DNA of 23,220 bases, from contig CALGVO010000123.1 in the NCBI GenBank assembly GCA_937930135.1, positions 1-23,220 of the forward strand, written 5' to 3'. This document shows positions 7,271-14,846 of the stretch, piece by piece (position 1 is the first letter of the stretch; each line of letters opens with the position of its first letter). Source of the stretch: an uncultured Synechococcus sp. (GTDB taxonomy: Bacteria; Cyanobacteriota; Cyanobacteriia; PCC-6307; Cyanobiaceae). The translations under genes were made by a program, and so were the position numbers. Below the pieces are notes generated by a model, which was given only the letters and a program-made list of their open reading frames with translations, made no database searches and was not told the DNA's origin.

Positions 7271-8032
7271 ATGGCTGCTGATCACATGACAGCCTCCGGT
7301 TCTGCCAAGGAGACCATCCTGGTCGTCGATGACGAGGCCAGCATCAGGCGGATCCTGGAGACGCGCCTGTCGATGATCGGCTACAACGTCATCACTGCCT
7401 GTGACGGCAATGAGGCCCTCGAGTGCTTCCGCGTCAGCGAACCGGACCTGGTGGTGCTCGACGTGATGATGCCCAAGCTTGACGGCTACGGCGTCTGTCA
7501 GGAGCTGCGCAAGGAATCGGATGTGCCGATCGTGATGCTCACCGCCCTGGGCGATGTGGCCGACCGGATCACGGGGCTGGAGCTGGGTGCCGATGACTAT
7601 GTGGTGAAGCCCTTCAGTCCCAAGGAGCTGGAGGCCCGCATCCGCTGCGTGCTGCGCCGGGTCGACAAGGAGCAGGTGGCGGGTATCCCCAATTCCGGCG
7701 TGATCCAGGTGGCCGATCTGCGCATCGACACCAACAAACGTCAGGTGTTCCGCGGGGATGAGCGGGTCCGACTCACCGGCATGGAATTCAGCCTGTTGGA
7801 GCTGCTGGTGAGCCGCTCCGGCGAGCCCTTCAGCCGCGGTGAAATTCTCAAGGAAGTGTGGGGCTACACCCCGGAACGCCATGTGGATACCCGGGTGGTG
7901 GATGTTCATATTTCCCGACTTCGCTCCAAACTGGAGGACGATCCGGCCAACCCCGAGCTGATCCTCACGGCTCGGGGCACCGGCTATCTGTTCCAGCGCA
8001 TCGTCGACTCCGTTGCCTCCGAAGGACCCTGA
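7271..8032 (+). CDS. rpaB: RpaB (Ycf27), OmpR-type response regulator for light/redox control
   Basis: The product is a 253-residue two-component regulator. The receiver domain begins ETILVVDDEASIRRILETRL and has acidic residues D20 and D21, phosphoacceptor D64 in VVLDVMMPKLDG, and the VVKPFSPKELEARIR segment. A winged-helix domain ends in the TARGTGYLF wing. These stretches are nearly invariant in RpaB/Ycf27. In the family, RpaB pairs with the kinase NblS/Hik33 and binds HLR1 sites to control high-light and photosystem genes. The ATG at 7271 is used; ATG at 7286 (residue 6) would give a start closer to other family members as I remember them. The 3' end overlaps plsX by 20 bases if plsX begins at the TTG. 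Divergent from radA. Confidence 0.95.
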   Translation: MAADHMTASGSAKETILVVDDEASIRRILETRLSMIGYNVITACDGNEALECFRVSEPDLVVLDVMMPKLDGYGVCQELRKESDVPIVMLTALGDVADRITGLELGADDYVVKPFSPKELEARIRCVLRRVDKEQVAGIPNSGVIQVADLRIDTNKRQVFRGDERVRLTGMEFSLLELLVSRSGEPFSRGEILKEVWGYTPERHVDTRVVDVHISRLRSKLEDDPANPELILTARGTGYLFQRIVDSVASEGP

Positions 8033-9371
8033 CTCCGCCGCGACCTCCTCGCCCCGGAGCAAACCCCGCCGATCCCGCGCCGTGCGACGGCTGGTGATCT
8101 GGTATCGACGCAACGCTGCCGTCACCAGCCTGGTGGGCACAGCCGCCACATCCGCCAGTGCCGCAGGAACGGCGGCCGGCCAGGTGGCCGGTTCGGTCGG
8201 CTCCATGGCGGGAACGGTGGTGTCCAACGCCGGGACCATGGCCGGCAGCATGCTGCAGCCCCTGGTCTTCGATCCCCTGCGACGACTGCAGGGTGGCAGC
8301 GGCACCGACGATGCGGTGATCGAGGACAGCGCCCGGCTCTGGGTGGCCGTGGATGGCATGGGCGGTGACCATGCCCCTGGCCCGATCCTGGAGGGCTGCC
8401 TGGAGGCGATCGAGCGACTGCCGCTGCGCATTCGCTTCGTAGGAGAAACCGATCGGGTGCTGGAGGCCGCGGCCGCCATGAATCTGAGCGATGCTCTGAA
8501 GCAAGCGATTGCCCTTGGCCATCTGGAGCTGGTGGCCAGCGGCCCCTCGATCGGCATGCACGAAGAGGCCACCACCGTGCGCCGCAAGCGGACGGCCAGC
8601 ATCAACGTGGCCATGGACCTGGTGAAACGCGGCGAAGCGCTGGCGGTGTATTCCGCCGGCAATTCCGGTGCCGTGATGGCGTCAGCGATCTTCCGCCTGG
8701 GACGGCTCGCCGGCATCGATCGACCAGCGATCGGCGCCCTGTTCCCCACCAAGGATCCAGGGCAGCCCGTGCTGGTGCTGGATGTGGGCGCCAACATGGA
8801 TTGCAAGCCCACCTACCTGCACCAGTTCGCCCTGCTGGGCAACATCTATTGCCGCGATGTGCTGCAGGTGGAGAAGCCCCGGATCGGACTGCTCAATATC
8901 GGTGAGGAGGAGTGCAAGGGCAATGATCTCGCCCTGCGCACCCATGCGCTGCTCCGGGAGGAGTCACGCCTGCATTTCGCCGGCAACTGTGAAGGCCGCG
9001 ACGTACTCTCCGGTGCCTTTGATGTGGTGGTCTGCGACGGCTTCACTGGCAACGTGCTGCTGAAGTTCCTCGAGTCGGTCGGCAGTGTGCTGCTCGATGT
9101 GCTCCGCGCGGAGTTGCCAAGGGGGCGGCGCGGCAAGGTGGGCTCCGCCTTCCTGCGCAGCAATCTGAAGCGCATCAAGAAGCGCTTGGACCACGCTGAA
9201 CACGGAGGCGCCCTGCTGCTGGGGGTGAATGGCATCTGCGTGATCGGTCATGGCAGCAGTCGCGCCCTTTCGGTGCTGAGTGCCCTGCGGCTGGCCCACT
9301 CGGCCGCCAGCCATGGCGTCATGGACGACCTCGCCGCCCTCGGCGAGCCAAAGCAGGCTGTGCAGGCCTGA
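8013..9371 (+). CDS. plsX: PlsX, phosphate acyltransferase, with long N-terminal extension
   Basis: PlsX converts acyl-ACP plus phosphate to acyl-phosphate, the first step of phosphatidic acid synthesis in bacteria lacking PlsB. The catalytic core starts near residue 109 with LWVAVDGMGGDHAPG and includes AVYSAGNSGAVMA, LDVGANMDCKP, NIGEEECKGN, VVVCDGFTGNVLLK and EHGGALLLGVNG, all typical. Ahead of it are about 108 extra residues: a basic stretch (17-33) and a Gly/Ala/Ser/Thr-rich segment (36-80). The usual family length is about 330-350 residues against 452 here. The longest frame starts with TTG at 8013, inside the end of rpaB. GTG codons at 8082 and 8094 are alternatives that would still keep the small-residue segment. 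First of a run with fabH, fabD and plsC. Confidence 0.92.
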   Translation: MPPKDPDSAATSSPRSKPRRSRAVRRLVIWYRRNAAVTSLVGTAATSASAAGTAAGQVAGSVGSMAGTVVSNAGTMAGSMLQPLVFDPLRRLQGGSGTDDAVIEDSARLWVAVDGMGGDHAPGPILEGCLEAIERLPLRIRFVGETDRVLEAAAAMNLSDALKQAIALGHLELVASGPSIGMHEEATTVRRKRTASINVAMDLVKRGEALAVYSAGNSGAVMASAIFRLGRLAGIDRPAIGALFPTKDPGQPVLVLDVGANMDCKPTYLHQFALLGNIYCRDVLQVEKPRIGLLNIGEEECKGNDLALRTHALLREESRLHFAGNCEGRDVLSGAFDVVVCDGFTGNVLLKFLESVGSVLLDVLRAELPRGRRGKVGSAFLRSNLKRIKKRLDHAEHGGALLLGVNGICVIGHGSSRALSVLSALRLAHSAASHGVMDDLAALGEPKQAVQA

Positions 9372-9408
9372 CTGTGGTTGACTGACGCCAATTCTGCGAC
9401 CTTCTCTC

Positions 9409-10437
9409 TTGGCTGGATCAGCTCCACTCTCCGGTGCGACCGGTGGCGTGGCCCTGGTGGCCAGCGGCAGCGCCAGGGGTGAGCAGACGATCCGAAACGA
9501 GCAGCTCGGGCTGAGGGTCGACACCAACGATGAATGGATCCGCAGCCGCACCGGCATTCGTGAGCGCTGCATCTGCGGACCGCAGCAGAGCCTGGCCGAC
9601 CTGAGCCACCAGGCAGGAGACGCAGCGCTGACGATGGCTGGCTGGTCGCCCGAGAGTGTCGACCTGGTGCTGCTCGCCACCTCCACTCCCGACGACCTGT
9701 TCGGTACAGCGCCCAAGGTGCAGGCGCTGCTCGGCGCCAGGCAGGCCGTGGCTTTTGACCTCACAGCCGCCTGCAGCGGTTTTCTGTTCGCACTGGTCAC
9801 CGCCGCCCAGTTCCTGCGCACCGGGGCGATGCGCCGGGTGCTCGTGATCGGGGCGGATCAACTGAGCCGCTGGGTCGACTGGGATGACCGCCGCACCTGC
9901 GTGCTCTTCGGTGATGCTGCCGGCGCGGTCGCGCTCGAAGTCACCACACCGGCCCAGGATGGATTGCTCGGCTTTGCCTTGCGCAGCGATGGCCGTCGGG
10001 GCGATTGCCTCAACCTCTCCCAGCATCAGGAGCGCCAAGCGCTGGTGGCCGGCACCAGCCATCAGGTGGGGGGGTTTGCACCGATCAGCATGAACGGGCA
10101 GGAGGTGTACAAGTTCGCGGTGCGCGAAGTGCCGGCGATTCTTCATCACCTCTTGCAAAGCACGGAGACGGCAGCAGACTGCCTCGATTGGCTGCTGCTG
10201 CATCAGGCCAACCAACGCATCCTCGATGCGGTGGCTGATCGCTTCAACCTTCCCCACGCCAAGGTGCTCAGCAACCTGGCCCACTACGGCAACACCTCCG
10301 CCGCCACGATTCCGCTGATGCTCGATGAAGCGGTCCGTGACGGGCGCATCCAACCCGGCCATCGGATCGCCAGCAGTGGCTTTGGCGCAGGACTCAGCTG
10401 GGGCGCGGCTCTGTTCCGCTGGCAAGGCCCCTCGTAG
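9409..10437 (+). CDS. fabH: 3-oxoacyl-ACP synthase III (KAS III)
   Basis: This 342-residue condensing enzyme joins acetyl-CoA and malonyl-ACP to start type II fatty-acid synthesis. The catalytic triad is visible: Cys122 in DLTAACSGF, His265 in LLLHQANQR and Asn295 in HYGNTSAAT. The DTNDEWIRSRTGI segment and C-terminal SSGFGAGLSWGA are also typical of FabH rather than FabF. The start used is TTG at 9409, giving 13 residues before GVALVASGS; GTG at 9448 would begin at that conserved strand and may be the real start. Lies 37 bases after plsX and 26 before fabD, in the same direction, so probably one transcription unit. Confidence 0.95.
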   Translation: MAGSAPLSGATGGVALVASGSARGEQTIRNEQLGLRVDTNDEWIRSRTGIRERCICGPQQSLADLSHQAGDAALTMAGWSPESVDLVLLATSTPDDLFGTAPKVQALLGARQAVAFDLTAACSGFLFALVTAAQFLRTGAMRRVLVIGADQLSRWVDWDDRRTCVLFGDAAGAVALEVTTPAQDGLLGFALRSDGRRGDCLNLSQHQERQALVAGTSHQVGGFAPISMNGQEVYKFAVREVPAILHHLLQSTETAADCLDWLLLHQANQRILDAVADRFNLPHAKVLSNLAHYGNTSAATIPLMLDEAVRDGRIQPGHRIASSGFGAGLSWGAALFRWQGPS

Positions 10438-10463
10438 GCTCGCCGCACAGCTGCGCTTGGTTG

Positions 10464-11372
10464 ATGTCGATCGCCTGGGTGTTTCCCGGTCAGGGTTCTC
10501 AGAAGACCGGGATGGCCGATCCCGTGCTCAACCTTCCCGGCGCCGAGGAACGCTTCGCCCTCGCCTCACGCCTGCTCGGTCGCGATCTACTGGCGATCTG
10601 TCGGGGGGAGCCCGGCAGTGACGATCCCGAACAGCATGGGCCCAACGATCTCAACGACACGCGCAACACCCAACCGGCCCTGTTCGTGGTCGAATCACTG
10701 ATCGTGGACGAACTGCGACGGCAGCAGCGCGAGCCGGCTCTGGTGGCCGGCCACAGCCTGGGGGAACTGGTGGCGCTCTATGCCGCTGAGGTTGTTGATG
10801 CCGCCACCGGGCTGGAGCTGATGCTGCTCCGCTCCGAACTGATGGCCGCCGCCGGCGGTGGCGCCATGACCGCCGTGATCGGCTTCGACCGCGATCAACT
10901 CCAGGAGCTGGTGGCCGCCAACGACGCTGTGGTGATCGCCAATGACAACAGCACCGCCCAGGTTGTGCTCTCCGGCACACCGGCGGCCGTGCGGCAAGTG
11001 AGTGAGCAGCTGACCTGCAAGCGGGCCATTCCCCTGGCCGTCTCCGGGGCATTTCACTCGCCGTTCATGGCGGAAGCCGCCGAAGCATTCGCCAGCCACC
11101 TCGAGTCTGTCGCCTTCGAAGACGCTCACTTCCCGGTGCTGAGCAACACCGATCCAACCCCCAGCTGCGATGCCGCCGTGCTCAAGCAACGCCTTCGGCA
11201 GCAGATGACCACCGGGGTGCGTTGGCGGGAAACCATGGAAGCGATGCAAGTCGCCTCGATCGACACCATGGTGGAGATCGGACCTGGCAACGTGCTCAGC
11301 GGCCTGGCGAAGCGCTCCATGCCGGGAGTGACGCTCAGCTCCCTGGCCGGAGCAGCCGATCTGGGGCTCTGA
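10464..11372 (+). CDS. fabD: Malonyl-CoA:ACP transacylase
   Basis: This 302-residue enzyme transfers malonyl from CoA to acyl carrier protein, supplying FabH and the elongating synthases. The N-terminal GQGSQ (9-13), the nucleophile Ser98 in GHSLGE, Arg123 in LLRSELM and catalytic His198 in SGAFHSPFM are all present, as is the EIGPGNVLSGL segment near the end. The ATG at 10464 is preferred because it sits directly before the first strand (SIAWVFPGQ); a TTG precedes it at 10461. The next gene, plsC, starts 3 bases after the stop. An internal insert near residues 51-68 is rich in Asp and Asn, probably a surface loop. Confidence 0.96.
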   Translation: MSIAWVFPGQGSQKTGMADPVLNLPGAEERFALASRLLGRDLLAICRGEPGSDDPEQHGPNDLNDTRNTQPALFVVESLIVDELRRQQREPALVAGHSLGELVALYAAEVVDAATGLELMLLRSELMAAAGGGAMTAVIGFDRDQLQELVAANDAVVIANDNSTAQVVLSGTPAAVRQVSEQLTCKRAIPLAVSGAFHSPFMAEAAEAFASHLESVAFEDAHFPVLSNTDPTPSCDAAVLKQRLRQQMTTGVRWRETMEAMQVASIDTMVEIGPGNVLSGLAKRSMPGVTLSSLAGAADLGL

Positions 11373-11375
11373 TCC

Positions 11376-12077
11376 TTGGCACTCCCCGTTCCCAGACCAG
11401 GGTCTGCAGCACCGGTGCTGCTCACGCCGCGGCCGAGCCTCACCTATCGGCTGGTGAGCTCCCTGCTCGTCTTTCCCGTGTTCCGCGGTCTGTTCAGAGG
11501 CCGCACCGTGGGGAACGAAAATGTGCCGATGCAGGGTCCTGTTGTGGTGGTGGCCAACCATGGCTCCCATCTGGATCCGCCACTTCTTGGCCATGCCCTC
11601 GGGCGCCCGGTCGCCTTCATGGCAAAAGCGGAACTGTTTGGCGTTCCGGTGCTAGGCCCGATCATTCGCGCCTGCGGCGCCTACCCCGTGCGGCGCGGAG
11701 CCAGTGATCGCGAAGCGATCCGCACCGCCACGGCCCGCCTCGAGCAGGGATGGGCCACCGGCGTGTTTCTGGACGGCACCCGCCAAGCCAACGGCCGGGT
11801 CAATGAGCCGATGCCAGGCGCTGCCCTGCTCGCCGCCCGCAGCGGCGCCCCCCTCCTCCCCGTAGCGATCGTGAACAGCCACAGAGCCTGGGGCCCTGGC
11901 CAGAGGCGCCTGCGCACTGTGCCGATCCTGCTCCGAATCGGCACCCCGATCCCAGCTCCGGCCAGTCGCCGCAAGCCGGATCTGGAAGCCACCACCCTGG
12001 AGCTCCAGGAACGGATCAACGGCCTGCTCGATCAGGGCCTCCAGGATCAGAGCCTGCTGGGCCAGTCCCCCCGGTGA
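11376..12077 (+). CDS. plsC: 1-acyl-sn-glycerol-3-phosphate acyltransferase (PlsC family)
   Basis: This 233-residue membrane-associated enzyme adds the second acyl chain to lysophosphatidic acid. Motif I, NHGSHLDPP, gives the H62-x4-D67 catalytic dyad. The KAELFGVPVLGPIIRACGAYPVRRG region (84-108) matches the substrate-binding part. Motif III reads FLDGTR (131-136) instead of the usual FPEGTR, changing both the Pro and the Glu. The start is TTG at 11376, 3 bases after the fabD stop; a GTG near 11415 is an alternative. It follows plsX, fabH and fabD, so the cluster runs from acyl-phosphate to phosphatidic acid, lacking only PlsY. Its last 62 bases overlap the convergent DUF218 gene on the other strand. 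Confidence 0.92.
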   Translation: MALPVPRPGSAAPVLLTPRPSLTYRLVSSLLVFPVFRGLFRGRTVGNENVPMQGPVVVVANHGSHLDPPLLGHALGRPVAFMAKAELFGVPVLGPIIRACGAYPVRRGASDREAIRTATARLEQGWATGVFLDGTRQANGRVNEPMPGAALLAARSGAPLLPVAIVNSHRAWGPGQRRLRTVPILLRIGTPIPAPASRRKPDLEATTLELQERINGLLDQGLQDQSLLGQSPR

Positions 12078-12645
12078 GCCACTTCCCCCATGACATCCGT
12101 GCCCAGGGTTTGAGATCCCGACCGGTGAGCACCCAGGCGAGGGCACGCAGACCATCGCCCACCTGCTTCCCCAGGCTCTCCTCCAGGCAACGGGGAGCAC
12201 AGGCCACCGGCACGGCGGTGAGGCGGATGCCCCGACTGCCAGCCACCAGCCGCCCCACCACCATCGCCCGGGGCAGATGGTCGCGACTGGTGACAAGAAT
12301 CACATGCTGCACGCCCTCACGCTTGAGGTCATCCACCAGAGAGGTGAAGTTGCCCAGGGTGTCTTGCGCCCGGTAATCCAGACGCACCCGACTCTGGGCC
12401 AGGCCCTCGCGATCCATCAGCCAATGGGCGTATTCGGGATTGCTGCCGCCGCTCACCACCACGGGGAGCGCGAGGCGACGGCCAAGCTGCAGACCGGCCT
12501 TCTCCCGATCCACATCACCGCCCAGCACCAAAACGCGCTGGGGAGGCTGACGCGTGAACCAGGCCTGGCGATAGGGCCGCAATGGCCAGGCACTGAGAGC
12601 GCCGAGCAGCGCCGCAGCGCCCAGGATTACGACGCGGCGCCCCAT
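12016..12645 (-). CDS. DUF218 / YdcF-ElyC-SanA family membrane protein
   Basis: This 209-residue protein has one N-terminal membrane segment (about 4-20) followed by a DUF218 domain. Visible family segments are RVLVLGGD (about 36-43), VVSGGSNPE, RAQDTLGNF and VTSRDHLPRAMVVGR. Members of this family in E. coli are linked to cell-envelope integrity, but the biochemical activity is uncertain, so I assign none. The start is ATG at 12645, placed by the membrane segment; the longer open frame upstream runs antisense through tsaB. It follows tsaB by 4 bases in the same direction and is likely co-transcribed with ycf34 and tsaB. The C-terminal tail is Gly/Pro-rich, and its coding end overlaps plsC by 62 bases. 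Confidence 0.85.
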   Translation of the reverse strand: MGRRVVILGAAALLGALSAWPLRPYRQAWFTRQPPQRVLVLGGDVDREKAGLQLGRRLALPVVVSGGSNPEYAHWLMDREGLAQSRVRLDYRAQDTLGNFTSLVDDLKREGVQHVILVTSRDHLPRAMVVGRLVAGSRGIRLTAVPVACAPRCLEESLGKQVGDGLRALAWVLTGRDLKPWARMSWGKWLTGGTGPAGSDPGGPDRAGR

Positions 12646-12649
12646 CGCC

Positions 12650-13285
12650 TCACACCACACCCACCGGTGACGTGGGATAGAGGGGCAGCACCTCCGACCA
12701 GGCGGCCGGGAGGCGGTTCTGATCGGCCTGGCAACAGAGATCGAGCAGATGCTGCACATCCGCTGCCACGTCCGTTGCCATGGGCAGGGCTGGACGGGGC
12801 GTGGCATCAGCAGCAAGCAGGCGAGGAACCTCCAGCTCCACCGCGCCGAGCTCAGCCGGGTTACAGCGATAGCAGCCGCCGACGCGACCGCGACGGGGCA
12901 GGTCTTGCACGATCCAGAACGGTTGCACCGGATCGAGGGGATCGATGTCGGCCGCAGCTTCTCGGGCCAGCCGGGGCGCCATCAGGGCAAAGCTGCTCAC
13001 CCCATCGAGGGGAACCTGCAGCTGCTGCGCCAGGGTACGCGCCATCACCACGGTCAATCGGGTGCCGGTGAACCCGCCCGGCCCCGTGGCCACCGCCAGG
13101 CGAGTGATTGACGACCACTGCGCTGACGGCAACAGCAGCTGCACGGCCGGGATCAGATCGTTGGTCAGCCGGCGGCCACAGGAGAGCACGAGATGACGGC
13201 GCGTGTCGGAGGGTTGTTCGGCATCGAGCACGGCCACCCCAAGATCGGGAGTCGAACTGTGCAGCGCCAGGAGCCAGCGGGTCAT
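12650..13285 (-). CDS. tsaB: TsaB, tRNA threonylcarbamoyladenosine biosynthesis protein (YeaZ)
   Basis: This 211-residue ASKHA-fold protein partners TsaD and TsaE to make t6A at position 37 of ANN-decoding tRNAs, which would include the tRNA-Asn at the window start. The N-terminal strand LLALHSSTPDLGVAVL corresponds to the usual DTS region, although the family Asp is replaced by His here (H9). The ATGPGGFTGTR motif (66-76) is diagnostic. TsaB is a non-catalytic platform, so the H9 change need not be harmful. The start is ATG at 13285, overlapping the ycf34 stop as ATGA (13282-13285), indicating coupling. Confidence 0.93.
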   Translation of the reverse strand: MTRWLLALHSSTPDLGVAVLDAEQPSDTRRHLVLSCGRRLTNDLIPAVQLLLPSAQWSSITRLAVATGPGGFTGTRLTVVMARTLAQQLQVPLDGVSSFALMAPRLAREAAADIDPLDPVQPFWIVQDLPRRGRVGGCYRCNPAELGAVELEVPRLLAADATPRPALPMATDVAADVQHLLDLCCQADQNRLPAAWSEVLPLYPTSPVGVV

Positions 13286-13533
13286 GTGGGGAGCTTCGCA
13301 CCCGGACGCAGACGCTGCCAGCGCCCAGTCTCCGCCTCAAAGCTGTCACAGGCGCGGACGTCCCACTCCACCCCCACACGCCCGCCCTCCAGATCGCGCA
13401 CGCTGATGTGAATCCGGGGCTTTCGGGGCTCCAGATCCGGAGCAGGATTGAGGTGCTCGGCTCCGTGCTGCCGCTCCACCGCGTGATAGGCCTGGCAGCG
13501 ATCGACCCAGCGGCAATCCACGCAGATGCACAT
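13282..13533 (-). CDS. ycf34: Ycf34 protein, Cys-rich, probable Fe-S binding
   Basis: This 83-residue protein is conserved in cyanobacteria and some plastids. The N terminus MCICVDCRWVDRC has four Cys (2, 4, 7, 13), followed by QAYHAVERQH, and ends with WDVRACDSF (C62) and a WQRLRPG segment. Work on a Synechocystis homologue linked Ycf34 to photosynthetic electron transport and an iron-sulfur cluster; the Cys pattern here is consistent. The start is ATG at 13533. It is divergent from cca with overlapping 5' ends, and its stop overlaps the tsaB start. Confidence 0.92.
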   Translation of the reverse strand: MCICVDCRWVDRCQAYHAVERQHGAEHLNPAPDLEPRKPRIHISVRDLEGGRVGVEWDVRACDSFEAETGRWQRLRPGAKLPT

Positions 13534-14779
13534 GCCTCCCCATGCCGCTCAGCCATCCATTCTGGAGGCGGATCCCCGCACATGGGCCTCCCTGCTCTGG
13601 CAACGATTGGCACCGGAGCGCTGGCCGATCCCGCTCACGGCCCTGCCACCGGGCGCGGCTCTCGTGGGGGGAGCGATCCGGGATGGACTGATCGGGAGGC
13701 TGCGGCCCCAACCGGATCTCGATCTGGTGGTGCCCGAAAACGCCGTGGAGCTCACCGCCCAGCTGGCCCAACAGCATGGCGGCGCCTGCGTGGTGCTCGA
13801 TGCTCAACGCGACATGGCCCGCCTGGTGCTGAAGGGCTGGACCCTCGATCTGGCCCGGCAGGACGGGGCCGACCTGGAAGCGGATCTTTGGCGGCGGGAT
13901 TTCCGGCTCAATGCGATCGCCCTGGTGGTGGATCCCCAGCCCCAGTTGCTCGATCCCACAGGCGGCCTCGACGATCTACGCGCCGGGCGCCTCTCCGCCA
14001 TCGGTGAAGACAACCTGATCGACGACCCGCTGAGGCTGCTGCGAGGCTTGAGACTGCTGGCGGAACTGTCTTTCAACCTCGACACCGCCACCATGGCGAT
14101 GCTCAGGCGGCAGCGCGCCCTGCTGCCCAGGGCGGCACCGGAGCGCATTCAGGCGGAACTGCTGCGGCTGGTGGCAGGCCCGCAGGCCGACCAGGCCCTG
14201 GAGGTGCTCGACAACCTCCTATTGCTGAGGCCCTGGCAGGAGCTGGAGGGGCCGCCACCGGCAGCACTGCCGGTGCGGGGTGCTGGCCTGGAACAGGCGG
14301 CCGCGGCCCTCAACTCAGACGAACGCAACCAAGCCTTGCCCCTGCTCCGGCTCACCGCCTGCCTGGGTGATCGGGGACTGCAGAGCCTGCGCTTCAGCAA
14401 AAAGCAGTGTCAACGCTGTGCCCGGCTGCGTCACTGGCTGACACACCTGGAGCAAGCGGCGGACGACACCCTTCCAGAACTCGAACGACTGCAGCTGCAT
14501 CTGGAGCTGGAGGACGACCTGCCAGCCTTGATTCTGCAACTGCCCGCCGAGGGGCGAGATCACTGGTTGATGCGCTGGCGGGATGGCAGCGACCCCTTAT
14601 TCCATCCCCGGGCGCCCCTGGATGGACGCACCCTGCAACGCGAACTGGAACTGCCCCAGGGCCCCCTGCTGGGGCGACTGCTGCATCACCTGAAGCGCGA
14701 ACGCGCCTTCGGGCGCATCCGCGATCGCGAGGACAGCCTTGCCGCAAGCCGGACGTGGCTGAAGCTTCAATGTGATTGA
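13526..14779 (+). CDS. cca: tRNA nucleotidyltransferase (CCA- or CC/A-adding, class II)
   Basis: This 417-residue enzyme of the poly(A) polymerase head-domain family repairs or builds tRNA 3' ends. The nucleotidyltransferase core shows GGAIRD (48-53), the metal-binding DLD (64-66), RRDFRLNAIAL (123-133) and DDPLRLLRG (166-174). The C-terminal helical part carries tRNA contacts. Some cyanobacteria split the job between separate CC-adding and A-adding enzymes of this same fold, so it may add only part of CCA. The window's tRNA-Asn lacks encoded CCA and needs this activity. The ATG at 13526 is used; ATG at 13532 is possible. Its 5' end overlaps the ycf34 start on the other strand, leaving no intergenic promoter space. 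Confidence 0.9.
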   Translation: MHMPPHAAQPSILEADPRTWASLLWQRLAPERWPIPLTALPPGAALVGGAIRDGLIGRLRPQPDLDLVVPENAVELTAQLAQQHGGACVVLDAQRDMARLVLKGWTLDLARQDGADLEADLWRRDFRLNAIALVVDPQPQLLDPTGGLDDLRAGRLSAIGEDNLIDDPLRLLRGLRLLAELSFNLDTATMAMLRRQRALLPRAAPERIQAELLRLVAGPQADQALEVLDNLLLLRPWQELEGPPPAALPVRGAGLEQAAAALNSDERNQALPLLRLTACLGDRGLQSLRFSKKQCQRCARLRHWLTHLEQAADDTLPELERLQLHLELEDDLPALILQLPAEGRDHWLMRWRDGSDPLFHPRAPLDGRTLQRELELPQGPLLGRLLHHLKRERAFGRIRDREDSLAASRTWLKLQCD

Positions 14780-14846
14780 CTGGCCTTGCAATGACGACCC
14801 CGATCGGCCTGACCGGATCTTCACGTTTCCATTTTCCCCTCCCTTC

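Noticed and set aside
7250..7275. Possible HLR1 site for RpaB autoregulation (TTACA-like and TCACA-like words on the minus strand)
   Set aside because: The two half-sites start 13 bases apart rather than the expected 10 and the second does not match, so it does not fit HLR1.
7244..8812. Long minus-strand open frame (522 codons) across rpaB and plsX
   Set aside because: It lies antisense to two clearly recognised genes, its product has no recognisable domain, and it is low-complexity as expected from GC-rich third-position bias.
12646..12816. Upstream extension of the DUF218 open frame by 57 codons
   Set aside because: It is antisense-frame sequence within tsaB; the ATG at 12645 gives a proper N-terminal membrane segment.
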